Shown here piece after piece: positions 46,085 through 57,411 of a DNA stretch of 64,000 nt. How positions within the stretch are numbered: the first letter of the stretch is position 1; each line of letters starts with the position of its first letter. The notes under the pieces were generated by a model that ran no database searches, was not told the origin of the DNA, and saw only the letters and a list, made by a program, of their open reading frames with translations. The translations under genes and the position numbers were made by a program. The DNA comes from Rhipidocladum racemiflorum (lineage: Eukaryota; Streptophyta; Magnoliopsida; Poales; Poaceae), in contig CM070569.1 in assembly GCA_036346355.1 (NCBI GenBank), positions 46,974,276 through 47,038,275 on the forward strand, written 5' to 3'.

Positions 46085-47682
46085 ATGGATCCTTCTCAGG
46101 GAACTTCCGGTGGCAGCGATCCTCTTCAGCAGACATCTGGTGGCGGTGATCCCGCTCAGGGCTCGTCTCCCACCAATTCTCCTCCGCTGCCTCCGCAGAA
46201 AAAGCAGAGAATTGGAGTGGCCAAAAGACCCACGTCCAGACCTCGAGGCCAGCTAGCGCCAGCGTCAGCACCTGTCCTGTCTCCTCCACCTCTGTCAACT
46301 CCTGATCCAGATGAGCATCCAGCAGATACTCATGCCAGACTTCGTGATCAGAAGAGGAGCGAGTTTCGTGCTTCTGGGCGCTTCATTGGTCCTCTGGCCA
46401 AGGCCAAGCCCGTGTGGAACTATCCTATGTCCGTGAACCCAATGAGGATAATTGATTACCGGACAGGATCTGGAAAAGGGAAAGCCATTGTTGAGCACAG
46501 AAAGAAAGATCCTCTGGAGCTCCACCAGGATGAGTATGTGGACCGCCGGTTTTGGAACTGGTTTTAGTCAGATTATTATGAGACGGTCCTATACCCACTT
46601 GAACACCTAGTGGTTCGCATGAAGACCATTGACTGGGAGTACATGGCCGCTGCTGGCAATCCAGTCTTCACTGAGATTATTCAGATTTGCGAGCTGCATC
46701 AAGTCAAGAATATCATAGCATACAAGTTTGACTGGAACAATGAGGTTCTCATGCAGTTCTATGCCACCTTGTACTTTGACAAGAATGATGAGGCCATATG
46801 GTGGATGGTAGCGAGGGTTTGGTATGTGGCTAGCAAGAAGAGGTTTGCCAGAGTCCTCAACCTCAGGTACAATGACAGTCCAAAGCTTCATGCGAAGAAG
46901 GTGATGACTCCTGAGCAGATTGAGGCTTTGTATGACACTTCTAAGAGCTTCACAGTTGGGACCATCAAGGGTCTAAAGGATGTACCAGCTGTGCTCAACA
47001 GGATGTTGAGGGTCACTCTTTGGCCTAAGGAGGGAGATGCTTCTACCATCAGTTCCTATGGAAGGAACTTGCTGTTTCACCTCGTTGAGCGCACCCACTC
47101 GTTTGATATTGTCGATTTCGTGTGGGAGACGATGAGACAGAATGCGCAGAGCAACATGGCCAGTTGCAGCTATGCACCTTTTGTGATGACCTTGATCTCT
47201 TCAGTAAGTGGTCTGAAGTTTGTCAGAGATGAGGAGCATCTTGCTTACAAGGTCCGTCCTCAGTCTACTCCAGCTCCTCCAGCTGCTCCTGGTCCTGCTG
47301 CTAGGCTTCGCCGAGGTCGTGCTTCGGGCTCTACCTCTACCCCGTCCGTGCCTCCTGCCAGTTCTTGGGGCAGTCCGAGGTTCCTAGTGGCACTCTCCAG
47401 AAGATGCTCAAGCATATCTTCTGCCTTTGCCGTGATATCTCCACCCAGCAGAAGGAGATGAAGAAGGAGATCAAGAAGAATGGCAAGGGCATTCGAGACA
47501 TACGTCGTCACTTGGGTGAGGCTTTGTCTGCCAGCGACTCTTCAGGTTCATCAGAGGAGGGCAGTGTGACTTCTGCTGATGCCTTGTTTGGGATTGTATC
47601 CTCCTCTGCTCCTCCAGCGCCTGATGACGACGACAGCGAGGGCTCCGAGTACGAGGCCTCCGACGGCGGAGACGACGAGTGA
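46085..47682 (+). pseudogene. Sirevirus third ORF (3' ORF), interrupted
   Basis: The ORF starts at 46085 with a Ser/Gly/Pro/Gln-rich N-terminus, then a basic patch (PPQKKQRIGVAKRP). A TAG at 46565-46567 interrupts it; the same frame continues to about 47360, then the frame shifts and a tail runs to 47682. The middle (about 46620-47250) contains FYATLYFDKNDEAIWWMVAR and an RFARVLNL-like block, resembling a domain found in many plant retroelement proteins (I recall it as a putative plant transposon protein domain). The tail has a Lys/Glu-rich coiled-coil-like segment and an acidic end. No signal peptide or membrane span is visible, so an envelope role is not supported. Function unknown. Confidence 0.7.
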
Positions 47683-47716
47683 TTTCCTGTGTCTCCCTTT
47701 TTGGTGTCTTGATGCC

Positions 47717-48133
47717 AAAGGGGGAGTGATCTTTAGCGTCGTTTGTCTAGTTGTCATTGTCGTGGGCTCGTCTTTTGGTGTTTACCTTTCCGTCTGTCGT
47801 GTGTGGACTCGCTTTTGTTGCTGTTTATTGTCGCTTTTCTTTGTTTTGTTTGTCCTAAGACTCTGTTATCTATTTTATCCTTGTTATGACATTGAGTTTA
47901 CCTTTTGCATGGCTCTTTTTCAATTATTTGCGACGCAAATTTAATTGATACAATGCTTTAGGGGGAGCTCTTCGTTGTATCTCTTTAAATATGTGCATTC
48001 GTTTCCACTCATTTACTCTAATGCACACATTTAGGGGGAGCTCCACTCTTTATTTTGATGTACTAAGTCATTTTCACACCTTACTCCTTTGAGTTTAATT
48101 GTGTTGTCATCAATTCACCAAAAAGGGGGAGAT
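47717..48133 (+). other. Series of polypurine tracts before the 3' LTR
   Basis: GGGGGAG cores occur at about 47717-47726, 47957-47967, 48031-48040 and 48119-48131. The last (AAAAAGGGGGAGAT) abuts the 3' LTR and is the likely plus-strand primer. Multiple tracts are typical of Sireviruses. Confidence 0.8.
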
Positions 48134-49549
48134 TGAAAGTGCATCTAGGCCCCTCATTTTATTTTGGTGATTAATGATGACACAATTAAAGAGATCTAAT
48201 ATTTCAATCAAGTATAATGCAGATCTCGAGATTACATCAAGTTTGAAATGACTTTGGACGTCTCCACGAGTATCAAATTTCAACCAAAAACGGCATCAAG
48301 ACGAAGACTTGTAATTTTCCTTTTTAATTGAGTCTTAAGGATAGCCGTACTATTAAGAGGGTACTACGGAAAATCGCTTTTAGGATGTGCATGTGCTCAA
48401 AATCAAAACTTGCATCCAAAACTAGCACTCAAAACTTGCATTTTCCAAAAATCTGAATTCCAACCGAGCGATCAACTCGAGAGTCCGGACATCTGATCCG
48501 GAGTATCGGACTTCGATCCGAGTCTCGGACATTTTGTCCGGAGTCTCCGGGTTAACCCACTCGGCCAAAATTGTGATTTCCGGAGAGTCCGGAGTATCCG
48601 GACATTTAATCCGGAGAGTCCGGACAACCCGGAGTCTCCGAGTTTTATGTCCGGAGTCTCCGGCCTGTTCGAAAAAGGGGAAAAACGGCTAGTTTTCAAA
48701 AATGTATTTAAAGCCACCCCTTCTTCTCCAACGGCTAGGACTGCTTTTGAGCTCATTCATTGCAGCATTCAAGCCCTCTCTAACACTTCAAAAGCATTCA
48801 ATAGAGCCCTCACTTCCTCCCACCATTTGATTTGGTTGTTGATCCCTTTTGGTGAGGAGAGGAAGAAGAAAAGTGCTAGGTGCATTCATTTCGAGTTGTT
48901 GAGCACTAGTTCATCCTCCAAGCGACTTCCGCGGTGCTATTACTCTTGGAGGTTGAAGGTCTCCTAGACGGCTAGGAGTCACCGGGAGCTACCAACTTGT
49001 GTGGTGAGCCTCGGTCGTTTGTGAAGGCGAGTCACGCCACCGAAAGGAAAGACAAAAGGAGTGAACCCGGCGAGTGCAATTGTGCAACCACCGGAGGAAA
49101 GCGGGTTGAAAGAGACCCCGGCTCAAGTGTGACCGAGCCACCTCAACGGAGACGTAGGATTCCCTTCAAGAATCCGAACTTCGGTGAAAAATCACTTCTC
49201 TCTCGCTCTTTCTTGTGTTGCTTGTGTTGCTTGTGTGGTTTTGTCTCCGTAAAGCGTAGATCTAGCTCTTTGTCTAGCTTTAATTCAAATCCATACTAGC
49301 ACTTGTTTTAGGTTGTTATTGTCATCTACTTTTGGTAGTATTTTGTGCAAGTTTGAAGAACTTGCATTGTGCTCCCGAGCCACCCATCCCGGAGACTCCG
49401 GTATAAAATACCGGACACTCCGGACAAGCCGGAGTATCCGGACCAAAACCCGGAGACTCCGGATTGACCATCTCGGGAAAGTTTAATTCCGCTGCTATTT
49501 TTTAATTCGCCTATTCACCCCCCTCTAGGCGACATCATCGGTCCTTTCA
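48134..49549 (+). repeat. 3' LTR of the Sirevirus element
   Basis: 1416 bp, TGAAAGTG to GGTCCTTTCA, followed by GATAC. TCCGGA arrays at 48480-48665 and 49390-49470 carry more base loss than the 5' copy (for example GTATCGGAC in place of GTATCCGGAC). Confidence 0.95.
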
Positions 49550-49554
49550 GATAC

Positions 49555-51540
49555 AAAACTCTTCCACACAATTACTTGGTATTTGTATCTTACTGTATTT
49601 TTATGCTTTCTCTCTCAATATAAGTTGCACAAATCTTGAAGCAAGCGAAGTGTTAAGTAATCATCGTCTACCATTCTTTTATGCTTTAATATTTGTGCAA
49701 CTTTAAAAACATAGAAGCACTTCTCTTGCTTTATTTTGTACAAGATGATGCAATTATTTTGTGCTTTAACTGGTCCATATTTGGGCATTTCTTTAAGTGT
49801 GGTGCTGTTTTTATTTTATTTTTTTATTTTATTTTTTTGATTTTCTTAAATCTTTTTGGATGACTAAGATATCTATCCTATCTTTCCCGAACGGCAACCG
49901 GAAACATTTCGTAGACGGGAATATTTCCTCTAGAGGTTGAGAGGAGTTCTATTTGTCCTTAAAACCTTTGTGGAGATTTTGCTTGGCTGAGTTTTCCCTT
50001 TGCTTTTAAACAAGCCTTCATAGTTTGAAACCATTTAAGAAACCATTTTTCTTTTAAGATTCTTGCAGGGATTGTCCAAGCGGGGCCTTGGTCCTGGTTA
50101 GGCGGAGCTAGCTCTGTGTGTGGTGTAGGTTCAATTTATCGTAGATTATTGCTTGAATATTGTGATAATCGATCTTATCGAACCGGTATGTCTTAGATAC
50201 CAGTCGCTAAACTGGTTAAATTCAAAAAAAAAAATTAAAAAAACCAAAATTTTGGAAATATCGCAATTATCAAGGCATATCGAGCGATTATCGAGCTATA
50301 TCAAGCGAAAATCGCTCAAAAAATCGATCGTCGAGGAAGTTCACTTGGTCGCTGATTATCGAGGGAAATATCACGATTACTGAGGCATATCGAGCAATTA
50401 TCGAGGTATATCGAGTATTTTTTTGATTTTTTTTCTAATTTTTTTGTTAAAAAAGTTTGAATTCGAAACTCTTTAATTTTTGATGATTCGATGAAATCAT
50501 TACCATGCTAAGGTCGATCTTTAAGACGATTTCGGTAATATAAACCCTAGTGTGGTGTGCCCAAGGATCAAAATATCGCCGAAATCCCACGAAATCTCGG
50601 ATTTCGGACCCTCCCGAGTTTCATAATCCCGGCGAAATTTAAAAAGAATTGAAAAAAATTTGAAGTGATACAATAACCTATAGCCTCGCTAAGATCTCGG
50701 TATATTTGACCGAAATCTCGGTGTTTTTGACCGAAATTTGATCAAAACTTGACTGAATTGGACCGGATTTGACCGAATTGTGTTCTTCACGTCATTTCAC
50801 TTGTGAGACAGTCGGTAGATCATCCAGTTAGCCTATGCACATTAATTCTTGCGATCATTAATTAAGTATCTCGGTTGTCAGAATTTTTAAAAATTTCTCA
50901 AGCGTGATCATCATTTGAAAATTTTATGAGAATATTATTGATGTATCAGAACCATCCAAAAAAAATTCAAAACATTCTAACGTTGTTTGAACTAAAATCA
51001 TTTCAATTGAAATTTGTCGGTCAGTCTTCAATAACACTTTTCGAATTTTTGAAAATTCTTCAAGATTGATTATTATCTGAAAATTTTATGGTAATATTAT
51101 AGATGTGTTCTAACCATCCAAAAAAAATTCAAAGGTATTTAACGTGGTTTGTACCATTTTCCATTCGGTTGAAATTTGTCGGTCAGCCTTTTATCAAGAC
51201 AATAGCACTGTTAGATTTTTAAAAAAAATTCCAAACTTGATCATCATCTAAAATTTTTATGGGAACATTAGTTTTGTTTCAGGATCATCCAAAAAAAGTT
51301 TTAAAATTTTTTGACGTCGTTTGAACCATTTTTCGTTCAGTTGAAATTTACCGAGATTGATACTAATTGATCATCATCTGAAATTTCGTTTTTTTGGACC
51401 GAAATCTCAGTTAAAAAATTCCCGGATTTGAATTTTGTTCGAATTTTATCCAAAATAACAAGATTTCGCCGAGATTTCGGATTGTGAAGGTCGACGAGAT
51501 TTAAATCGTAAACGAAATTTGTAACCCTACGCGTGCCTCG
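49555..51540. other. Intergenic repeat DNA
   Basis: No gene recognised. 50120-50420 has repeated TATCGAG(C/G) units (TATCGAGCGATTATCGAG) also echoed near 52430-52640. 50620-51115 is the second copy of the repeat at 35870-36367, and 50565-51530 may be one larger element since CCGAAATCTCG-type motifs occur inverted at its two ends. Confidence 0.5.
50620..51360 (+). repeat. Dispersed repeat, copy 2, with internal tandem-like units
   Basis: 50620-51115 matches 35870-36367. Beyond it, units of about 125-140 bp recur, each with a GATCATCATCTGAAA-like start, a run of A, GTTTGAACCATTTT-like text and TTGAAATTTGTCGGTCAG. The first copy at 36 kb lacks the later units. Confidence 0.75.
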
Positions 51541-54500
51541 GTGATTGCCATTTGATTTGACAATGTGCCTGAATCCTCTGGGCCCGAGGATTACTGTTTG
51601 AGCACGGACCGCACATTCCCATCGGCATCGCTACTGTCGCCTAGAATAATCGTTATTTTTTTGCCTAGGATAATCGCGTGGCTTTGGAGGCAAGCGAATG
51701 GCCGTTTTAAGATAAACATCCCCAAGTGACAAAGATGCTCTTTGGAGTTTGGATCATGCCCGGGCACGCACAGCATCGCTTCACCGAGTTCGGAGTCCAG
51801 GCTCCTCTTGTTGTGCCGTAAAACTGCTGTTTCAACACCGTAAAATACTCCTCCATCCCCCTCGGTCCCAGGTCGAAATTTTGGCCCCCCCTGTCCATCC
51901 TCCCTACGTGACTACTCTGTTACCAACACTAATGTACGTTCTTGGGCCCTTTGATCCTCCGATGCGCTGCACATTGTCAAACATTGTCATCACTGCAGCT
52001 TGGAGGCGGATCACCATTGCCATCCATGTATCAGCAGCTTTTACTCTGCCCTGTTTTTTTTGTACTGGCCTAGACTTTTTGGTTTATAGGCTAAAACTAG
52101 AATTTGGGTTTAAACAGTTTAAAAGATATCGGTTGCTATATGTTACAGAGGTATGTAATTTTACCTAACTTTAATGGTATTAGTTTAAAACTAACCTTCA
52201 ATAAACCTCCAGTGAGCTTTGGTCTTTAGTTACACGGAGGCTTATGACTTTTTGAAAATGCATAGATAAAAAGTTACTAATTTATTTAGATTTTGGCCTT
52301 TTAAATTTTAAGTTGGTAAAAAAAATCTAAACAAATATGACCTTAATAGTAGTGACATTCACGTTAGCTTTAAAAGCTCTTTCAAACTTACGAAACACAT
52401 AAATTTCAAGAAAAACAGTTAAATTCAGGAACAGGTTCAACTTATCGTAGAAAATTGCGATTATCAGCCTTATCGGTGAGGTACGGTATCTAAAATCGGC
52501 CGGTGAAACGGTTAAATTCAAAATAAAATTTTAAAAAAAATTATGTGGCGTAAAATATCAAAAATGCTAAAATCGGTAGATTTTAGATTATTTTGAATCT
52601 TTTTTCAGAATTTTGGATTTCTAAACCGTACAACTTATAACGATTTTCGGGCGATTTTTAGAGAAAATGAGTACCGGAGTCCCATGGATTTTCGGAGTTA
52701 AAAAGGTCGGTTGAACTCTGCATCGGAAACAACCGTGTGAAGCACAGTGCACCACCCCACACACACACCGGTAGCGTGTATCGGTGCCGTAGGCGAGCAC
52801 GCATGATTGAGGTTCCCTAGGATAATAAGTTGGATCTGGGACGAATGGAGCAGCAGAAACGCACAGGCTAGCTGCACTGCTGCAGCCTGCAGGCGGCTCA
52901 GCACAACGACACAAGCGATCGATCTCTCGATCAGATTCAGATGGCCGCCCCGCCGCTGTATCAATGGGGCGTTGGCCTGGCAGAATTTGACAGCCGCTAG
53001 TGCCTAGCGGCATCCATCTCCAAACTGGATGGATTTTTCACACCATACTGGAGTCGTACATCCTGCTGAATTTGATTAACTACTAGGACCGAGTGCCTTC
53101 AGAAGATATAGACGCATTAGAGAACCGATGGATTTGATTAACTAGCACCGAGTGCGACGATACATTTGCTCGCCGATTTACCAATCTGAACAAAGGCCGG
53201 CGAGGGACACCTGGGGCCGGGAAGACTTGCCGAATTGAACAGGCCAATAAGCAAGAACATATGAACGAGAGGGGGGGGGACCAAGGAGCATAAGATTCTA
53301 CCGCACCACACTGATGGGCCCTCACTGGGTGTCGCTTTGAGTGGCCCTCACCTGGATGGATTCCTACCGGGATTTAAAAACAGGGTAACCAAATTTTAAA
53401 AAAAACAGTGCGTATTCGTTTATAAATTTACGAGCATTTAGGCATATTTTTTATTCAAGTTTAGTCTAAATATTTTAAAAAAAATACATTTTCCTTGTTA
53501 AGCAAACTACAATTCACAATTAAAAAATTATTTCGTTTTTACCAGGATGGTCTCCCTCCCCGCTTGCCACCCACAGCTGTGGCTATTACGGCGCCTATTG
53601 CCGCCATGGTCGAGCGACGAGACAAGATAAAAGGTGACCATGTGACCGGCCGGTGCCCCGCAAGGCTTTTCAGTTTCACCCTCCTCCCGTTCCTTCCTTC
53701 CAGCCTTTTTTTTTTTATTTATTCTCGCATCATTCTGTTTTTTACTGCTGCATTTACAGCCAGCGAAGAGACGACGAGTGCAGCTCGGCTCGGCAGACTT
53801 GCAGTGTAGGGTGACTGGTTATGACAAAACATGTGTCCTGTGATTAGCACTGTACTTACGGAAATGACAACAGAGCGCGTCCCATCTCGAACATTATTAT
53901 TTTTCCCTTCACGAAACACTATACGGTACTACGGTACTGCCAGTACAGGAAGGATACTATACTATATATGGATGTTAGTACTATGACAAGGACTATTCCC
54001 TTGTTAAGTTTCTTCTTTGTAAAAAAGAGGGCATGTATTTTTTTTGTAGGGGTGCTTCTATTATCACTAGTCGAGAGTTATAAGTATTATAGTACATATA
54101 AAATGTGATTTTGTTTGTTTTTTTGGTGCAAATTGTATTAGAAAGGTGGTTTATACAAGCAATACTCTGTATTTTTTTTTTCTGCTGCTGCTGCCTACGA
54201 GGAGAGGAGAGTACAAAAGGTGAAAAAGAAAGGAGCAAGCTTGGCAGAAAAGGATGGGGGACTCTGTGTGCACTGTGCAGTGGGTCGCAATGGCGACGGC
54301 AACGTAGGCACGCGCGTCCGTGTCGGGTCCTCGGGTGTGCGTGAGAGAAAGCTAAGCTTTTGGCGGTTTGCAGCGGCACGGCATGGAGCGGGTGCTGGTG
54401 GTGAGCAGCGGCAGCGGCAGCGGCAGCATGGATTGATAGGGGAGTGGCAGGTGCTTGTTGGCGTTTCTCCCCTGCCTCGTCTCGCCCCCCACTCCACTCC

Positions 54501-54742
54501 CACCCCTACCACACCACACTCCTCTCTCTCGGCGTGAGCCCCTCGCTTTCCTTGCGCTAGAATCATCGTTGTATTGGATTGGATAGGCGGGTTGCTCGCC
54601 TTCTTGGCGGATGGTTTCGTGAGTTTGCATAGTTCTGCTGCTGCTGCTGCTGGCGGCGGTGGAGCACGTGGGGTACCGGGGAATTGTGGGTGTGGGTTGC
54701 TTTATCTTCCTCCTCTTCTTGGAAGAAGAGAATCTGCGGCCT
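51541..54742. other. Intergenic DNA and upstream region of the NIK-like gene
   Basis: Nothing nameable between 51541 and 54190. 54190-54742 has CTG-rich and CT-rich leader-like sequence directly upstream of the ATG at 54743 and is probably promoter and 5' UTR. No TATA box is assigned with confidence. Confidence 0.45.
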
Positions 54743-55337
54743 ATGGGGATGGGGGTGCGGATGTGCATGTGGTGGCGGTGGTGGGTGGTGGTGCTCGCCG
54801 TGATCCTGCCGTCGTCCACCGCGACGCTCTCCCCGGCCGGCATCAACTACGAAGGTAACCCGCCCACCCTCGCGCGCGCTCTTCTCCTCATCCTTTCCAA
54901 GAACCCAAAGAGCCCACCCAAACTTTTCGGTGACGTTCGTACTATTTTCTAATACCCACTCTATTAAATCGTGGTCTTTTGGCGAGTTTGAGGGGGAGAG
55001 ATTTGGTCTTTTGGCGCAAGAGGATTTTGAGAACTTGGTGGAAAGAAATTTTGGTTGGCAATCTCCGACTCAAAGTTCATGACTTCATGAAAAAAAGAAA
55101 AGATCATCGCTTTGGATAAGAACAAGAAAATGCGGCTTCTGTGCTTGTTCTGCCTCGCCATTGATGCGGGGTTTTAGTTGTTTGCTGCTAATATAAGATT
55201 TGATGAAGCTGAGCCTTCTCGCCTTTGGCTGTACCGCAGTGGTGGCGCTCATGTCCATCAAGACGGAGCTGCAGGACCCCTACAACGTCCTCGACAACTG
55301 GGACATCAACTCCGTCGATCCCTGCAGCTGGAGGATG

Positions 55338-55701
55338 TGTTGGAACTAATTTTGGTAACCGAGATAGAGTCCAGGTAGTATACGGTTCAAAGTTGGAGTC
55401 GAGTCAATTGCCGTGTCCGAGTTTAGAGTTCAAGGAGCATGTGTCCGAGTAGAGCATGTGTCCGAGTAGAGTTTCTAGTCTATGCTTTATAAGCTGTGTC
55501 ATGCAAGAGTTTTTGTATAGAGCAACAAGCGCAGAACTTGTATGGGAGAACAAGAGAAGCAATAAAGAGAAGTTTTCTCAGACTCAACGTTGAAGTGTTT
55601 TGCTTCAGAAGTCTTGGTTATCAAGTCTCTCTGATATGTTTTGACGAGAGATTCAGTTTTGCCGGAAAGGAAACAGAGCCTGGGAGAGTCCTGTTCCAAC
55701 A
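55338..55701 (+). repeat. 5' LTR of the gag-only element
   Basis: 364 bp, TG...CA, with TTTATAAGC near 55488 as a TATA candidate. Short TGTCCGAGTAGAG sub-repeats sit near 55440-55470. It matches the LTR at 57048-57411. Confidence 0.95.
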
Positions 55702-55703
55702 TT

Positions 55704-55715
55704 TGGTATCAGAGC
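55704..55715 (+). other. Primer binding site of the gag-only element
   Basis: TGGTATCAGAGC, complementary to initiator tRNA-Met, 2 nt after the LTR. Confidence 0.85.
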
Positions 55716-55728
55716 CTTAAGGTTGGTG

Positions 55729-56610
55729 ATGGCAGGGAGGGCAAGGTCGTTATCTCCATCGTCGTCGAAGCGTGTTGCTAGTGGCCTAGAGGAGGCGGCC
55801 AACAGCAATATTCGTAATACCAGCGGCAACGAGCAGGTGGCTCGCAGTAGGCCAATGGTGCGAGACGAGAAGGAGGGAAGCGCCACGCTCCAATATCCAT
55901 TGTTGACTAGTAGCAACTATGCCGCATGGTCAATGAAGATGCAAGTGTATATGGATGCCCAAGGAGTGTGGGATGCCGTTGAAGATGACAACGCCGTCAG
56001 CGCCAGGGATAGGGAAGGCACTCGCGGCCATCTATCATGGTGTGAGTGAGGAACTCTTCTGCTCTCAACGGCAAGAGAGAACAGCCAAGGAGGCATGGGC
56101 GACTCTCAAGTCTATGTACGTTGGAGTTGAGCGTGTGACAAGGGCCAAGCTCCAAACCGCCAAGAAAGAATTTGATAACCTTCATATGCGTGAAGGGAGT
56201 CAATTGATGCATTCGCCATAAGGGTCACCCTTGCTCTCAAAGAAGATGCGAACGTTGGGAGAGAGGGTTGAAGACTCCGCTGTGGTGGATAAGGTACTGG
56301 TTTGACGCCAAAAGTTTTTGCCGATCGTCTGCGCACCTTGGAGAATCTTGGCGATTTGGATGTGATGTGGTCGAAGAGATGTTTGGCTAAGGCATGCTCG
56401 AGGAGCTGCACGTGGTTAGAGAGGTGGAAGGCGAGCACTTGTTGCTCACTCGAGCCCAATGGGGAGTCTAGGGCCAAGAACAAGGAAGGTGGCTCCAACT
56501 ATGGCAAGAAGAAGAACATCTTTGACAAAGCGAAGGTCTGCTGCTACAATCACAAGAGTACGGACACTTTGCTAGGGAGTGTGATGAGCGTAAGGAAAAG
56601 CGGTGAAGGC
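55729..56610 (+). pseudogene. gag: Copia gag remnant
   Basis: The frame from about 55729 (MAGRARSLSPSSS) contains LLTSSNYAAWSMKMQVYMDA, the N-terminal block of copia gag (DUF4219/UBN2). A shifted frame then has AKEAWATLKSMYVGVERVTR and AKLQTAKKEFDNL, matching UBN2. Around 56530-56590 a CCYNH...-like knuckle remnant appears. Several frame shifts separate the blocks. No pol follows. The sequence from 56620 to 57047 shows nothing recognisable. Confidence 0.75.
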
Positions 56611-57047
56611 TGAGGCATTACTTGCTACAAGAAATGCGAATAACGAGATAGTATTGATTTGAAGCTCGGCGGGGAGGTGCTCAAGTAAAGTTTTTGTGTC
56701 TTATTGAGTCAGCATATACATGCACGTAGGAAGAGTCCGTGCATGATGCATGTGTGGTGGATGAACGTTCTTGTAGGTGTGTCCAAGTTGTCTCTTGCAG
56801 GAAAGTTCCGATCGCGAGTCTGCGTCACCGGCTCAAGTTGTGACAACGGTGAAAAGACAATTGGAGCTGCGTCAAAGGTCATGATTGCCGGCGAGGTGCG
56901 TCACCGGTGGTATGGCTAGCAAGAAGAAAAGAACTCCTTGAAGAAGCGTTCAACGTTGTGTGTGTCGAATAAAGTTAGGCAAATCGTAGTTGTGACCGAT
57001 TGCCGCAACAAGATAGAAATTAGGGGTTACAAAATTAGAGGGGTGAT

Positions 57048-57411
57048 TGTTGGAACTAATTTTGGTAACCGAGATAGAGTCCAGGTAGTATACGGTTCAA
57101 AGTTGGAGTCGAGTCAATTGCCGTGTCCGAGTTTAGAGTTCAAGGAGCATGTGTCCGAGTAGAGCATGTGTCCGAGTAGAGTTTCTAGTCTATGCTTTAT
57201 AAGCTGTGTCATGCAAGAGTTTTTGTATAGAGCAACAAGCGCAGAACTTGTATGGGAGAACAAGAGAAGCAATAAAGAGAAGTTTTCTCAGACTCAACGT
57301 TGAAGTGTTTTGCTTCAGAAGTCTTGGTTATCAAGTCTCTCTGATATGTTTTGACGAGAGATTCAGTTTTGCCGGAAAGGAAACAGAGCCTGGGAGAGTC
57401 CTGTTCCAACA
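57048..57411 (+). repeat. 3' LTR of the gag-only element
   Basis: 364 bp, preceded by a purine tract and followed by GGATG. No mismatch to the 5' LTR was seen by eye. Confidence 0.95.

Larger units (their letters stand above)
38040..49549 (+). mobile_element. Full-length Sirevirus-type Ty1/copia retrotransposon (defective)
   Basis: Both LTRs are present (38040-39467 and 48134-49549), and a perfect GATAC duplication flanks the element (38035-38039 and 49550-49554). The order is PBS, gag, protease, integrase, RT, RNase H, which is the copia order, followed by a third ORF, several polypurine tracts and the 3' LTR. A long gag, an extra 3' ORF, repeated GGGGGAG tracts and CCGGA-type palindromic arrays are Sirevirus traits. 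gag, pol and ORF3 all carry frame breaks, so this copy cannot be autonomous. LTR differences are concentrated in the TCCGGA arrays; the rest is closely similar. Confidence 0.9.
55338..57411 (+). mobile_element. Gag-only copia-type LTR element in exon 2 of the NIK-like gene
   Basis: Two 364-bp LTRs, 55338-55701 and 57048-57411, start TGTTGGAACTAATT and end CCTGTTCCAACA. By eye I find no difference between them. A GGATG duplication flanks the element (55333-55337 and 57412-57416). The PBS TGGTATCAGAGC is at 55704-55715 and a purine tract (AGAGGGG) precedes the 3' LTR. Internally only gag-like remnants are present; there is no integrase, RT or RNase H. It must use proteins from a related autonomous element. 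Removing it and one TSD restores the exon frame. Confidence 0.9.

Noticed and set aside
46085..47682. Envelope glycoprotein of the Sirevirus
   Set aside because: No signal peptide, no membrane-spanning segment and no cleavage site visible; only its position is envelope-like.
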